Positions 1 through 8,539 of a stretch of DNA of 64,000 nt are shown in pieces. The translations under genes and the position numbers were made by a program. Where the stretch lies: positions 1,488,001 to 1,552,000 of the forward strand of contig NZ_CP014015.2 in the NCBI RefSeq assembly GCF_001559075.2, read 5' to 3'. The number at the start of each line of letters is the position of its first letter. The first letter of the stretch is position 1. The notes under the pieces were generated by a model that did not search any database, had not been told where the DNA came from, and worked only from the letters and a program-made list of their open reading frames with translations. This stretch comes from Citrobacter amalonaticus. GTDB lineage: Bacteria > Pseudomonadota > Gammaproteobacteria > Enterobacterales > Enterobacteriaceae.

Positions 1-59
1 TGACCGGCAACCTGTTTTGGGGCCTGTTAACTGCGCAGTGCCCGTTTTTATTTCTATGA

Positions 60-207
60 TTAACAACCAGTTTCATTGGGAAAATGAATCGGGAATCGAA
101 CCCATTGTTCAGGTGTCATCGGTTGACGGAACACCTCCGGAAAACAGCCGCTGCCGTTCCTGACGTGCCGGCGGGGTTTAACCCCCTGCGCTTTCAACGT
201 GTAGACG
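60..207 (-). ncRNA. Y RNA-like (YrlA-type) non-coding RNA with tRNA-like T-arm
   Basis: Read on the minus strand, this stretch begins about 12 nt downstream of a sigma54 promoter and contains a tRNA T-arm: a GGG/CCC stem closing the loop TTCGATT, at about 86-106. Upstream of it are further short hairpins, including GGGG/CCCC around 173-186 and a GGTGT/ACACC stem at about 113-137. No anticodon arm or CCA end is visible, so it is not a normal tRNA. Bacterial Y RNAs of the YrlA class carry a tRNA-like module and sit in rsr-yrl-rtcBA operons controlled by RtcR. The exact ends are inferred; a second Y RNA or rtcB may lie to the left. Confidence 0.6.
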
Positions 208-217
208 AGAGAGTTAT

Positions 218-233
218 TGCCAGAAGCGTGCCA
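218..233 (-). promoter_or_regulatory. sigma54 promoter of the RNA-repair operon
   Basis: On the minus strand the site reads TGGCACGCTTCTGGCA, differing from the sigma54 consensus (TGGCACG, four bases, TTGCA) at one -12 position. The -24 GG and -12 GC are correctly spaced. It fires away from the divergent rtcR gene and into the Y RNA-like sequence, as expected for an RtcR-controlled rtcBA-type operon. Confidence 0.8.
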
Positions 234-369
234 GAAAGAGAAAAGGACAAAATTAATTTTTAGTTATCTGATTAATAAGGAATTAATTTTTATTGCCAAT
301 AATGATGATTGCAGAGGCTGCACATATTTTTTATCTTTTAATATCTAACTTTATCTTTTGGGATAAGCC

Positions 370-1950
370 ATGAAAAAACGGCGGGTGGTGATTGGCGTAC
401 TGGGTACGGTGCTGGATAAACGCGGCAAGCGAGCAAACCGGTTAAAGAAATGGCGGCCCACGGTCGGACTGTGCCAACAGCCGGATTTCCCGGTCGATCG
501 GCTGGAGCTTATCCACCAGCCACGCGATGCCGGGATGTGTCAGCAATTAGCGGAAGATATTAGCCTGCTTTCTCCACATACCCAGGTCCGCCCGCATGCC
601 ATCACCATTGCTGATCCGTGGGATTTCGAAGAGGTCTACGCCGCGTTCCTCGACTTTGCCACTCACTACACCTTCGATACCGAGAATGAAGAGTATCTGG
701 TGCACATCACTACCGGCACCCACGTGGCGCAAATTTGCTGGTTCCTGCTGACGGAAGCCCGCTATCTGCCCGCCAGCCTGCTGCAAACCGGACCCGCGCC
801 GAAGGGCGCGCCGCAGGAGGATGTTGCCGCTGGCACCTGTTCGGTGATCGATCTTGATTTAAGCCGCTATACCACGCTTACCAGTCGCTTTCAACGTGAG
901 CAGCAGCAATCGGTCTCCTTCCTCAAAGCCGGTATCGAGACACGCAATGCCACGTTCAACACACTGATTGACCGTATTGAGCGCGTTGCCTTGCGTTCTG
1001 GCGATCCTATCCTGCTCACCGGCCCCACCGGCGCGGGGAAATCCTTCCTCGCAAAACGGATTTTTCAGCTTCGCCAGTCGCGGCATCTGGTGGGCGGAAA
1101 ACTGGTGGCAGTGAACTGCGCGACATTGCGCGGCGATAACGCCATGTCGACACTGTTTGGTCATGTGAAAGGCGCGTTTACGGGCGCACTGTCGTCGCGA
1201 ACGGGACTGTTACGCGAAGCCGACGGTGGAGTGCTGTTTCTGGATGAGATCGCTGAACTGGGGCTGGATGAGCAGGCCATGCTGCTGAAAGCGATCGAGG
1301 AAAAAACCTTCTTCCCGTTTGGCTCAGATAAAGAGGTGCACAGCGATTTTCAGTTGATAGCCGGAACCCATCGCGATATGCCGCAGTGGGTTGCCGAAGG
1401 GCGTTTTCGCGAAGATCTCTACGCACGGATAAACATGTGGCGCTTTGCCCTGCCCGGCCTTGCGCAGCGGCGTGAAGACATCGCCCCTAACGTGGAGTAT
1501 GAGCTGCAACGTTTCTCCCGCAGCCGACAGAATCAGATTCGTTTTGATAAAGAGGCGCGAGAACGCTATCTGGCGTTTGCCTGTTCACCCCAGGCGCAGT
1601 GGCGCGGCAATTTCCGCGAACTGAGTTCCTCCGTCGCGCGAATGGCGACGCTGGCCGAGCAGGGACGAATTACGCTGACCCTTGTCGACGAAGAGATTGC
1701 GCTTTTGCAGGAGAGCTGGGGGGAGGCAAGGTCGCAACCGGAACTGGAGATGGAACTTGACCTTTTTGACCGCCGCCAACTGGAAACCGTGCTTGAGGTC
1801 TGTCGCCGCAGCGCATCGTTGTCCGAAGCCGGACGTGAACTCTTCGCCGTCTCCCGACAAAAGAAAGCCAATCCCAACGATGCCGACCGTTTACGTAAGT
1901 ACCTGGCACGGTTTGGCCTGAGCTGGGAAAATCACAAAGTCAGAACATAA
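370..1950 (+). CDS. rtcR: RtcR, CARF-domain sigma54-dependent activator of RNA repair
   Basis: 526-residue bacterial enhancer-binding protein. Residues 1 to about 175 form the RtcR-type CARF domain, with the nucleotide-binding-like stretch HITTGTHVAQ at about 112-121. An AAA+ domain follows, with Walker A GPTGAGKS (218-225), the sigma54-contacting GAFTGA loop (268-273) and Walker B FLDEIAEL. The C-terminus is a short Fis-like helix-turn-helix. In E. coli, RtcR is held inactive by its N-terminal domain and, when relieved by an RNA-damage ligand, activates rtcBA (RNA ligase and RNA cyclase). Here it is divergent from a matching sigma54 promoter. The start is the only ATG consistent with the full CARF domain. 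Confidence 0.95.
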   Translation: MKKRRVVIGVLGTVLDKRGKRANRLKKWRPTVGLCQQPDFPVDRLELIHQPRDAGMCQQLAEDISLLSPHTQVRPHAITIADPWDFEEVYAAFLDFATHYTFDTENEEYLVHITTGTHVAQICWFLLTEARYLPASLLQTGPAPKGAPQEDVAAGTCSVIDLDLSRYTTLTSRFQREQQQSVSFLKAGIETRNATFNTLIDRIERVALRSGDPILLTGPTGAGKSFLAKRIFQLRQSRHLVGGKLVAVNCATLRGDNAMSTLFGHVKGAFTGALSSRTGLLREADGGVLFLDEIAELGLDEQAMLLKAIEEKTFFPFGSDKEVHSDFQLIAGTHRDMPQWVAEGRFREDLYARINMWRFALPGLAQRREDIAPNVEYELQRFSRSRQNQIRFDKEARERYLAFACSPQAQWRGNFRELSSSVARMATLAEQGRITLTLVDEEIALLQESWGEARSQPELEMELDLFDRRQLETVLEVCRRSASLSEAGRELFAVSRQKKANPNDADRLRKYLARFGLSWENHKVRT

Positions 1951-2061
1951 GCATAATTTGTTTGAATAATATTCCTTCGCACGATAAAAAATAATGATGG
2001 TTGGGCTCGATCCCAACCCGTTAATAACAAGCAAACACAACATACGTGCAAGGAAAACAAC

Positions 2062-3000
2062 ATGCTCGCCACTCTCACTCGGCTGTTCCCGTTATGGGCG
2101 CTGCTGCTCTCGGTTATCGCGTATTACACGCCATCCACCTTTACGCCTGTCGGTCCGTGGGTGACCACATTGTTGATGCTGATTATGTTCGGCATGGGCG
2201 TACACCTTAAAGTGGACGATTTTAAACGCGTACTTTCGCGTCCTGCGCCGGTTGCGGCGGGGATCTTCCTGCACTATCTGGTGATGCCGCTGGCGGCATG
2301 GGGACTGGCGCTGGCGTTTAACATGCCGCCTGAGCTCTCCGCCGGGATGGTACTGGTCGGTAGCGTCGCCAGCGGCACGGCATCTAACGTCATGATCTAT
2401 CTGGCGAAAGGAGATGTCGCACTCTCGGTAACGATCTCATCCGTTTCCACTCTGGTGGGCGTGGTTGCCACACCGCTGCTGACGCGTCTGTATGTCGATG
2501 CGCATATTCAGGTGGATGTGATGGGCATGCTGCTCAGTATTTTACAGATTGTGGTGATTCCGATTGCCATGGGCCTGGTGATCCACCACCTGTTCCCGCG
2601 CGTCGTGAAGGTAGTTGAACCTTACCTGCCCGCGTTTTCGATGGTTTGCATTCTGGCGATTATTAGCGCAGTGGTGGCGGGTTCCGCCGCCCATATCGCG
2701 TCCGTCGGCTTTGTGGTGATTATCGCGGTGATCCTGCATAACACCATCGGCCTGCTTGGCGGCTACTGGGGCGGACGTCTGTTTGGTTTTGACGAGTCAA
2801 CCTGCCGCACGCTGGCAATCGAGGTTGGGATGCAAAACTCGGGCCTCGCCGCCGCGCTGGGTAAAATCTACTTCGGCCCGCTCGCCGCACTGCCCGGCGC
2901 ACTGTTCTCGGTCTGGCACAACCTTTCCGGCTCTCTGCTGGCCGGCTACTGGTCCGGTAAACCGATTGATGAACAGCAGAGTGCTGTCAAAGAAAATTGA
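2062..3000 (+). CDS. panS: PanS-like pantothenate/ketopantoate transporter (BASS family)
   Basis: 312-residue integral membrane protein with about ten hydrophobic segments, of the bile acid:sodium symporter (BASS) fold. The two crossed-helix motifs of the family are visible: GSVASGTASN at 100-109 and EVGMQNSGLA at 254-263. The closest family I recognise is Salmonella PanS, which takes up ketopantoate and pantothenate. The start is preceded by AAGGAAA at suitable spacing. It stands alone between rtcR and the sugar operon, with a separate 110-nt upstream region. BASS members have many substrates, so the pantoate assignment rests on recalled overall similarity, not on a diagnostic residue. Confidence 0.75.
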   Translation: MLATLTRLFPLWALLLSVIAYYTPSTFTPVGPWVTTLLMLIMFGMGVHLKVDDFKRVLSRPAPVAAGIFLHYLVMPLAAWGLALAFNMPPELSAGMVLVGSVASGTASNVMIYLAKGDVALSVTISSVSTLVGVVATPLLTRLYVDAHIQVDVMGMLLSILQIVVIPIAMGLVIHHLFPRVVKVVEPYLPAFSMVCILAIISAVVAGSAAHIASVGFVVIIAVILHNTIGLLGGYWGGRLFGFDESTCRTLAIEVGMQNSGLAAALGKIYFGPLAALPGALFSVWHNLSGSLLAGYWSGKPIDEQQSAVKEN

Positions 3001-3247
3001 TCACCTGCGAATGGGGGATTTCCCCCATTCCTTGCCTTCCTTGTTTGAACCCCATCACAAAACAACAAATATCAACATAAAACAAAAATATGATTAATGT
3101 CTTTATTTTCAGTTAATTAATATCAATTAACGAATTTAATGATAGCTCACCTCGATCTTTTGATGTTGCTTTATTTTGTTTTGCTTGGGAATATGACTCC
3201 ACTACAACACAGATAACCCCTTACCCTATCTTTTCTTTGAGGCCGCT
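3001..3247. other. AT-rich intergenic region upstream of the sugar-phosphate operon
   Basis: Roughly 250 nt, very AT-rich compared with the flanking genes. It lies between panS and the first gene of the operon and presumably holds the operon promoter and the operator of the DeoR-type regulator encoded at the operon end. I could not fix a convincing -35/-10 pair or a palindromic operator by eye. Confidence 0.4.
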
Positions 3248-4834
3248 ATGAAAAAAATTGCGATTATTGGAAGCAGTGGAGGCAACCTCTACAACCTGGG
3301 TGGCGCCGAGCCAGAGAAGTTACTCCAGGAGATTTATCAGCAGTGTGAAGCCGCGGGTGTCACCGTCGCTGCCGTGCAGTTCATTGCAGCAGAGGCTTCG
3401 ATGGATGTCGCCAAACCTGACACCCCCGCAGCCGTCTATGCCTTAACCACAGAAAACAACACAAAACCACAACGCATCTTCCAGGGCAAACTCTCCGAGG
3501 TGAATGCCTCCGTCGTCGAGAGCGATCGCCAGATAGCCGGGATGATCCGCAGCGGTGAGATCGACGGGATCGTGGTGATGAGTGCCGATCCGGTAAAAGC
3601 CAACCAGGCCGTCTTTGATGCCGCCGTAGAGATGAAAACGCCGATTGTCGGTACCGGCGGCACCTCGATGGCACTGGTCGCCGCAAAGGGCGCTAATGTG
3701 GTCGCGACCTCAGGCACCACGGGGACCACCAGCCGCACTCGCGCGGTCTCCTTCATCGCCTCGCTGTGTAAATGCTGGGGTATCAAATACAAACCCCAGT
3801 TGGGCAGCGCGTCGCCTGCACAAGGCGGTTCCGGAAAGAGTCTGCTTAAGCGCTTTAACATCCGCAGCATCATGATCCCGGCGCTGCCAGGCTTTATCGC
3901 GATGGCGATCGTACTCGCCCTGAGTCACATCCCCGGGCTGGAAAAACTCAATGATATCTTTGAAATCCTGCTGAAGGGCCTGCCGGTGCTGGTTGCCGTG
4001 CTGGCGGCAAAACAGATTTCCGAACTCGATGAAGTCTCTATTGTGGCCGGGGTCGTCGCCGGGGTGCTTTCCGTTGAAGGCGGCCTGATCGGGGGGATTA
4101 TCGGCGGTCTGATGGCCGGGATTTTTGTGCGCTGGTTGTTTGAACTGTGCCTGAACTGGCGCTTCCCGATGACCACCGTCAACATCGTCGCCGGCGGGAT
4201 TTCGGGTCTGGCGGCCGGTTTGATCATGCACTATCTGCTGAGCCCGCTGGCGCTCTCTGCGGGTAACTATATCAAGCTGGCTATCGAAAGCACGCTGGCA
4301 TTCAGTCCGATTCTTGCCGGGCTGCTGGCCGGTCTGGTGATCTGGCCAGCCATTCTCGGTGGTGTCTATCACGCGGTCATTCTTCCGCTGGTGCTGCTGG
4401 AGATGGAGAAATCCGGCGTCAGCTTCCTCGGTGCCGTAGATATGGTGGGTCTGGTGATGGTTGCTGCCGGCATCAACCTGGCTAACGTCATCGCGCCACG
4501 CGAAAAAAGCGAAGCGGCCGTCGCCACACCGGGCCTGCTTATCAACCTGGGCTTCGGAACGTTTGTGGAATCCGCCTACCCCTTCATGTTCGCCAACAAA
4601 ATCGTCTTTGGTTCCGCCATCTTCTGGGCCGGAATGGGCGGCATGATGCTCGGCTTCTTTAACGTCAAAGGGGTGGCCTACGTCCCGGCGTTCGCCTCAC
4701 CGTTCTTATCCAGCAATGCGCTGCAGATGGCGATTGTGATGGTCACTGTCATGGCAATGACCTGTATCACCACCATCATTGCGAACCGTTTTAAGGCTGT
4801 CGTACAGAGTGAATCTGTGGCGTCTGCCCGTTAA
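3248..4834 (+). CDS. Fused soluble domain plus PTS EIIC-like membrane transporter
   Basis: 528 residues in two parts. Residues 1-185 are soluble and glycine-rich, with an N-terminal GSSGGN motif (8-13), GTGGTS (135-140) and SGTTGTTSRT (155-164), suggesting a Rossmann-like phosphate- or nucleotide-binding fold. A short Gly/Ser linker (about 190-198) leads to residues 205-520, which are almost wholly hydrophobic, with about ten membrane segments and the repeated Gly-rich turns seen in EIIC-type permeases. No EIIA or EIIB phosphorylation site is evident, so whether it is a true PTS permease is unclear. It is first in an operon with a TIM-barrel enzyme, a HAD phosphatase and a DeoR regulator, which implies a sugar or sugar-phosphate substrate. 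Confidence 0.6.
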   Translation: MKKIAIIGSSGGNLYNLGGAEPEKLLQEIYQQCEAAGVTVAAVQFIAAEASMDVAKPDTPAAVYALTTENNTKPQRIFQGKLSEVNASVVESDRQIAGMIRSGEIDGIVVMSADPVKANQAVFDAAVEMKTPIVGTGGTSMALVAAKGANVVATSGTTGTTSRTRAVSFIASLCKCWGIKYKPQLGSASPAQGGSGKSLLKRFNIRSIMIPALPGFIAMAIVLALSHIPGLEKLNDIFEILLKGLPVLVAVLAAKQISELDEVSIVAGVVAGVLSVEGGLIGGIIGGLMAGIFVRWLFELCLNWRFPMTTVNIVAGGISGLAAGLIMHYLLSPLALSAGNYIKLAIESTLAFSPILAGLLAGLVIWPAILGGVYHAVILPLVLLEMEKSGVSFLGAVDMVGLVMVAAGINLANVIAPREKSEAAVATPGLLINLGFGTFVESAYPFMFANKIVFGSAIFWAGMGGMMLGFFNVKGVAYVPAFASPFLSSNALQMAIVMVTVMAMTCITTIIANRFKAVVQSESVASAR

Positions 4835-4861
4835 TAAATGCACCAACACCAGAGGTACACC

Positions 4862-5704
4862 ATGTTTAAAGGCGATATGAATAAAAAACGCGCCAAAGCG
4901 TTACAGAAAGTGAAAGATGCCATCGCGCTGCACGGCGGGCAAACTATCCTCAGCACGGGGATCACCGGTGACGATGCGCGCCTGGCAAAAGCGGTCTGCG
5001 AGGCTGGCGTGAAACTGCTCGAGCCGAACCATCCTGCACTGGCGCTGGCGCGCGGACACAAAGGGGTGAGCAACATGCACGCGGCGGAGCAAATCCGCCA
5101 CGAAATCACCAACGGTCAGATGGCAGAAGCGGTGCACGGCGTGCGTAATGTGGTGCCGGACGATATCTTCATCACCGTGGGCATTGCGGGCGGGTTTACT
5201 GAAACGCTGCCCGTCCCACTCAGTGAAACGGAGATTCTGGAGATTGCCCGCGCCGGAGCCGACGGTTTACACACCCATAAATCTGACTGGGACGACCTGC
5301 AGGACATCGTCAACCTCGCCCATCAGTATGGGCTGACCGTGGATGCCTACATTGGTCATCCGGATGATCTGCATACCTTCGGTATTCCGGCACGCACCCC
5401 GGAAGAGGTCGCCAGCGTAGCGAAGCGCATGCAAGAGATTGGCGTCGATATGATTGGCCTGATGACGGGCATGAGCTATGAAGGCGTGGCGGCTGGCGAT
5501 ATCCCGCAGATGATTAAAGACCGTCTTCGGGCGCTGGTTGGCGCGGTGGACGTCCCGACGCTGGCGGAAGGAGGCATTAACCTCGCCAATGCCAAAGCGT
5601 TTAAGGACACCGGGGTCAATATTCTGGTCGTCGGCACGGCAATCGACAATATGGTTTGCAACGCCGCCAAAGAGGCCGTGACACCGTTTATCGCTCATGC
5701 ATAA
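4862..5704 (+). CDS. TIM-barrel aldolase/lyase-like sugar-phosphate enzyme
   Basis: 280 residues from the ATG preceded by AGAGGT; an in-frame ATG at 4838 lacks a ribosome binding site. The sequence alternates short hydrophobic strands and helices as in ribulose-phosphate-binding barrels. The last strands, AEGGIN then ILVVGTAID near residues 235-262, look like the paired phosphate-binding loops of HisA/HisF, hexulose-phosphate synthase and KDPG-type aldolases. The central THKSDWDD stretch may carry a catalytic Lys or Asp. It follows the transporter gene closely (27 nt). It probably cleaves or isomerises the phosphorylated product of the imported sugar; the actual reaction cannot be read from the sequence. 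Confidence 0.6.
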   Translation: MFKGDMNKKRAKALQKVKDAIALHGGQTILSTGITGDDARLAKAVCEAGVKLLEPNHPALALARGHKGVSNMHAAEQIRHEITNGQMAEAVHGVRNVVPDDIFITVGIAGGFTETLPVPLSETEILEIARAGADGLHTHKSDWDDLQDIVNLAHQYGLTVDAYIGHPDDLHTFGIPARTPEEVASVAKRMQEIGVDMIGLMTGMSYEGVAAGDIPQMIKDRLRALVGAVDVPTLAEGGINLANAKAFKDTGVNILVVGTAIDNMVCNAAKEAVTPFIAHA

Positions 5705-5719
5705 CGACAGAGAACAATA

Positions 5720-6583
5720 ATGCTACTGGTTACCGATCTGGATGGAACATTGCTGACGTCGCAGAAGACTATCACGCCACGCACACGTCAGGCGCTGGTT
5801 GACTTTCGTCAGCGCGGCGGTCTGCTGGCCGCCTGTTCCGCCAGACCGGTCTCCTCAATAGCCCGCCTGTTACAACAGCAGCAGGTTGAGACGCTGTTTG
5901 ACTGGTGTGCAGGTTTCAACGGCGGACAGATCCTTGAGCTGGCGTCGCAACGCATTCTGCATTCTGCACCCTTCACCCGGATGAATCTCAGAGATATTGA
6001 CCGGCATATTTCGCTGTCCCGTTATCCTCATCATTTTTTTACTGCACACGCGATTTATCATCGCTACGATCGCCTTATCGCCCCGTGGACATCCTATGAG
6101 GCCAGTTTATTTGAGTTACCGCTTATTAGCGCCGCACCAGGGAATATCTTTAATCGTCGCGATATATTTAAAATTACGCTGGTCGCAGAGCATGCCAGGA
6201 TCGAAGATCTCTGTCGGGAAATAAGTCGTCAGTTACCCAATGACTATAAGGCGACAATCACCGGTGGGAATTATATCGATATTCAACGCAGCGAGATAAA
6301 TAAAGGCTATGCGATCGCTGAAATCGCCCGACAATTAAACCTGCCTCCTGCCGGGATTGCCGCCATTGGCGATCAGCAGAACGACATCAGCATGTTTGCC
6401 GTTGCCGGGTTCGGCATTGCGATGGGCAACGCGCCAGATAGCGTGAAACGTCAGGCCCGGTATGTGACAACCACCAATGATGATGACGGTATCGTCTGTG
6501 CGCTGGAGTGGTTGCGTTGCTCTGCGCATCCAGTTACCATGCGGCAAAGTTCGACCCTGGCGGAAAATAATGAACCCGATTAA
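5720..6583 (+). CDS. Cof-type HAD-superfamily sugar phosphatase
   Basis: 287 residues. The N-terminal TDLDGTLL (residues 5-12) is HAD motif I, with the nucleophile and acid Asp. CSARP near residue 40 is motif II. GDQQND in the C-terminal third is motif IV with its metal-binding Asp pair. The length and large C2-type cap match the Cof subfamily that dephosphorylates small sugar phosphates. Its stop lies 14 nt inside the downstream DeoR-regulator gene, so the two are probably translationally coupled. The substrate is unknown; context suggests an intermediate of the same pathway as the upstream barrel enzyme. Confidence 0.8.
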   Translation: MLLVTDLDGTLLTSQKTITPRTRQALVDFRQRGGLLAACSARPVSSIARLLQQQQVETLFDWCAGFNGGQILELASQRILHSAPFTRMNLRDIDRHISLSRYPHHFFTAHAIYHRYDRLIAPWTSYEASLFELPLISAAPGNIFNRRDIFKITLVAEHARIEDLCREISRQLPNDYKATITGGNYIDIQRSEINKGYAIAEIARQLNLPPAGIAAIGDQQNDISMFAVAGFGIAMGNAPDSVKRQARYVTTTNDDDGIVCALEWLRCSAHPVTMRQSSTLAENNEPD

Positions 6584-7328
6584 AAGAAGAAAGCATATTC
6601 TTGATGAATTAAACAAATTCGGTGAAGTGACCGTTATTAAATTATCAGAAACGCTAAACGTGACCTCGGAAACCATTCGCCGCGATCTCTCTTTACTGGA
6701 GTCTGAAGGTCAAATCACCAAAATTCACGGTGGCGCGGTCAAAAAACAGGTTGTTCAGGAAGATGCATTTGGCGCGAGAATTGATGCGCATCGCGAAGAA
6801 AAAATGGCGATTGGCAAAGTGGCCGCGGGAATGGTCAGCGAGCGCGATACGCTATTTATTGATTCCTGTACCACGAATCTTATTCTTGCCGAACACTTAC
6901 CCCCTCTCGCGTTTTCCGTTATTACCAATTCCGCCTTAATTGCCGATAAAATTAAAGAGCATAATCTCCAGGCGCGAGTGTATGTCTTAGGCGGTGAATA
7001 CGATTACCATTTCCGCGCCAATCTGGGCGTCTCAGTGTGCCAGCAGATTAATGCGATTCACGCAGATATCTGCTTTATCGGTGCGGGCGGTATTTCACCG
7101 CAGCATGGTGTACTCGTGAAGAGCTTTGACGAGGCATACGTTGCCAAAGCGATGATTGCGATGAGTAAAAAATCCGTGATTCTCGCCGACCATACTAAAT
7201 TCGGTCAGGACGGCGTGATGTGTATCGCCACTCTCAAAGAGATCGATCACGTCATTACGGATAAGGGATTTAAAACAACGGGTTATACACAACAAGATTT
7301 CGCAGGAAAACTGCGTATTGCTGACTGA
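6570..7328 (+). CDS. DeoR-family transcriptional regulator
   Basis: 252 residues from the ATG overlapping the end of the HAD gene; this start gives the standard DeoR N-terminus, MNPIKRRKHILDELN. Residues 1-57 form the winged helix-turn-helix, with the family signature around SETLNVTSETIRRDLSLLE. The rest is the phosphosugar-sensing DeoRC domain, with the IDSCTTN, AHVL-type and FIGAGGIS segments near 92-170. It is last in the operon 3248-7328 and most likely represses it, released by a phosphorylated pathway intermediate. An in-frame upstream ATG at 6477 falls inside the HAD coding sequence and is unlikely. Confidence 0.85.
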   Translation: MNPIKRRKHILDELNKFGEVTVIKLSETLNVTSETIRRDLSLLESEGQITKIHGGAVKKQVVQEDAFGARIDAHREEKMAIGKVAAGMVSERDTLFIDSCTTNLILAEHLPPLAFSVITNSALIADKIKEHNLQARVYVLGGEYDYHFRANLGVSVCQQINAIHADICFIGAGGISPQHGVLVKSFDEAYVAKAMIAMSKKSVILADHTKFGQDGVMCIATLKEIDHVITDKGFKTTGYTQQDFAGKLRIAD

Positions 7329-7391
7329 GCGCTATCCGCCCGAGGCGTATTGCCGTACACTGAAATCACCAGGCAGACAGAGGGCACTCGT

Positions 7392-7664
7392 ATGGCACTC
7401 CCCCGCATTACCCAAAAAGAGATGACCGAGCGCGAACAGCGCGAACTGAAAACGTTGCTGGATCGCGCCCGTATTGCGCATGGTCGCCAATTGACCAACG
7501 CAGAGACCAACAGCGTAAAGAAAGAGTACATTGATAAGCTGATGGTCTTGCGCGAAGCCGAGGCAAAAAAAGCCCGTCAGTTGAAGAAAAAGCAGGCCTG
7601 GAAACCGGATGCAGAAGCCTCTTTTTCCTGGTCTGCAAATACGCCAACGCGCGGCAGACGTTAA
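7392..7664 (+). CDS. yjbD: YjbD, DUF3811 protein
   Basis: 90-residue basic, largely helical protein (MALPRITQKEMTEREQRELK at the start) nearly identical to E. coli YjbD. No enzymatic motif is present. It is rich in Lys, Arg and Glu, with a helical middle (residues 10-70) and a short tail ending TRGRR. Its stop overlaps the end of convergent rluF by 4 nt, an arrangement shared with E. coli. The function is unknown. The ATG at 7392 matches the E. coli start; an upstream ATG at 7350 would add 14 non-conserved residues. Confidence 0.9.
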   Translation: MALPRITQKEMTEREQRELKTLLDRARIAHGRQLTNAETNSVKKEYIDKLMVLREAEAKKARQLKKKQAWKPDAEASFSWSANTPTRGRR

Positions 7665-8539
7665 CGCCCTTTCTTCTTACGCCCCGGCGAGGTAAAGCGT
7701 TTACCGTTTGCCGCCGGGCGTGCTTTCTCTTTTTCCGCCGACTTTTCGATTTTCACCACCGGACGCTTGATTCCCGCCGTTTTCGGTTTCGCTTTCGCCT
7801 TCGGTTTCGCTTCTGAAGAAGAGTTTTCGATAAGCTTAAACAGCGTGATCAGCTCATCATCCGTCAGGTCACGCCATTCACCGAGCGGCAGACCGGAAAG
7901 GCCAACGTTCATGATGCGCGTGCGTTCAAGCTTCACCACTTCATAACCGAAATGTTCGCACATGCGGCGGATCTGTCGGTTCAGCCCCTGGATCAGGGTA
8001 ATGCGGAATACAAACGGCGCCTCTTTCTTCACCTTACATTTCTTGGTGACGGTACCCAGAATCGGCACACCCGCACTCATCCCACGAATAAACTCATCCG
8101 TAACTGGTTTGTCGACCGTGACCAGATACTCTTTTTCATGATCGTTACCGGCACGCAGGATCTTATTCACCAGATCGCCGTGGTTGGTCAGGAAGATCAG
8201 TCCCTGGGAGTCTTTGTCCAGACGGCCAATCGGGAATACGCGCTTGCTGTGGTTAACGAAATCAACAATGTTGTCGCGCTCGCTGTCTTCAGTGGTGCTC
8301 ACGATCCCCACCGGCTTGTTCAGCGCGATAAAGACCAGATCTTCCGCTTCACGCGGCTCAATCAACCGACCATTCACCTTCACGACGTCGCCAGGCATCA
8401 CCTGGTCGCCAATGGTGGCGCGTTTGCCATTGATGAAGACGTTCCCTTGCTCGATGAAGCGATCCGCTTCGCGACGCGAGCAGATTCCGCTTTCACTGAT
8501 GTATTTGTTGAGTCGTGTTGTTGATGAGTCGGGCAGCAT
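7661..8539 (-). CDS. rluF: RluF, 23S rRNA pseudouridine(2604) synthase
   Basis: 292 residues, close to the 290 of E. coli RluF. Residues 8-55 form an S4-like RNA-binding domain (RLNKYISESGICSRREAD). The RsuA/RluB/E/F catalytic domain follows, with GRLDKDSQGL (Asp near 107-109) supplying the catalytic aspartate. The C-terminal 60 residues are a Lys/Ala/Pro-rich basic tail ending GRKKKGR. The enzyme isomerises U2604 of 23S rRNA (and tRNA-Tyr U35 in E. coli). It converges on yjbD and is divergent from the sorbose operon, whose insertion separates it from pepE. Confidence 0.95.
   Translation of the reverse strand: MLPDSSTTRLNKYISESGICSRREADRFIEQGNVFINGKRATIGDQVMPGDVVKVNGRLIEPREAEDLVFIALNKPVGIVSTTEDSERDNIVDFVNHSKRVFPIGRLDKDSQGLIFLTNHGDLVNKILRAGNDHEKEYLVTVDKPVTDEFIRGMSAGVPILGTVTKKCKVKKEAPFVFRITLIQGLNRQIRRMCEHFGYEVVKLERTRIMNVGLSGLPLGEWRDLTDDELITLFKLIENSSSEAKPKAKAKPKTAGIKRPVVKIEKSAEKEKARPAANGKRFTSPGRKKKGR

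Noticed and set aside
86..107. Possible tRNA gene on the minus strand (GGTTCGATTCCC-type T-arm)
   Set aside because: No acceptor stem, anticodon arm or CCA end accompanies it. The sigma54 promoter and rtcR context point to a Y RNA-type tRNA mimic instead.
370..1950. CARF domain suggesting a CRISPR-associated regulator
   Set aside because: The full domain order and sigma54 motifs identify RtcR. No cas gene or CRISPR array is present in the window.
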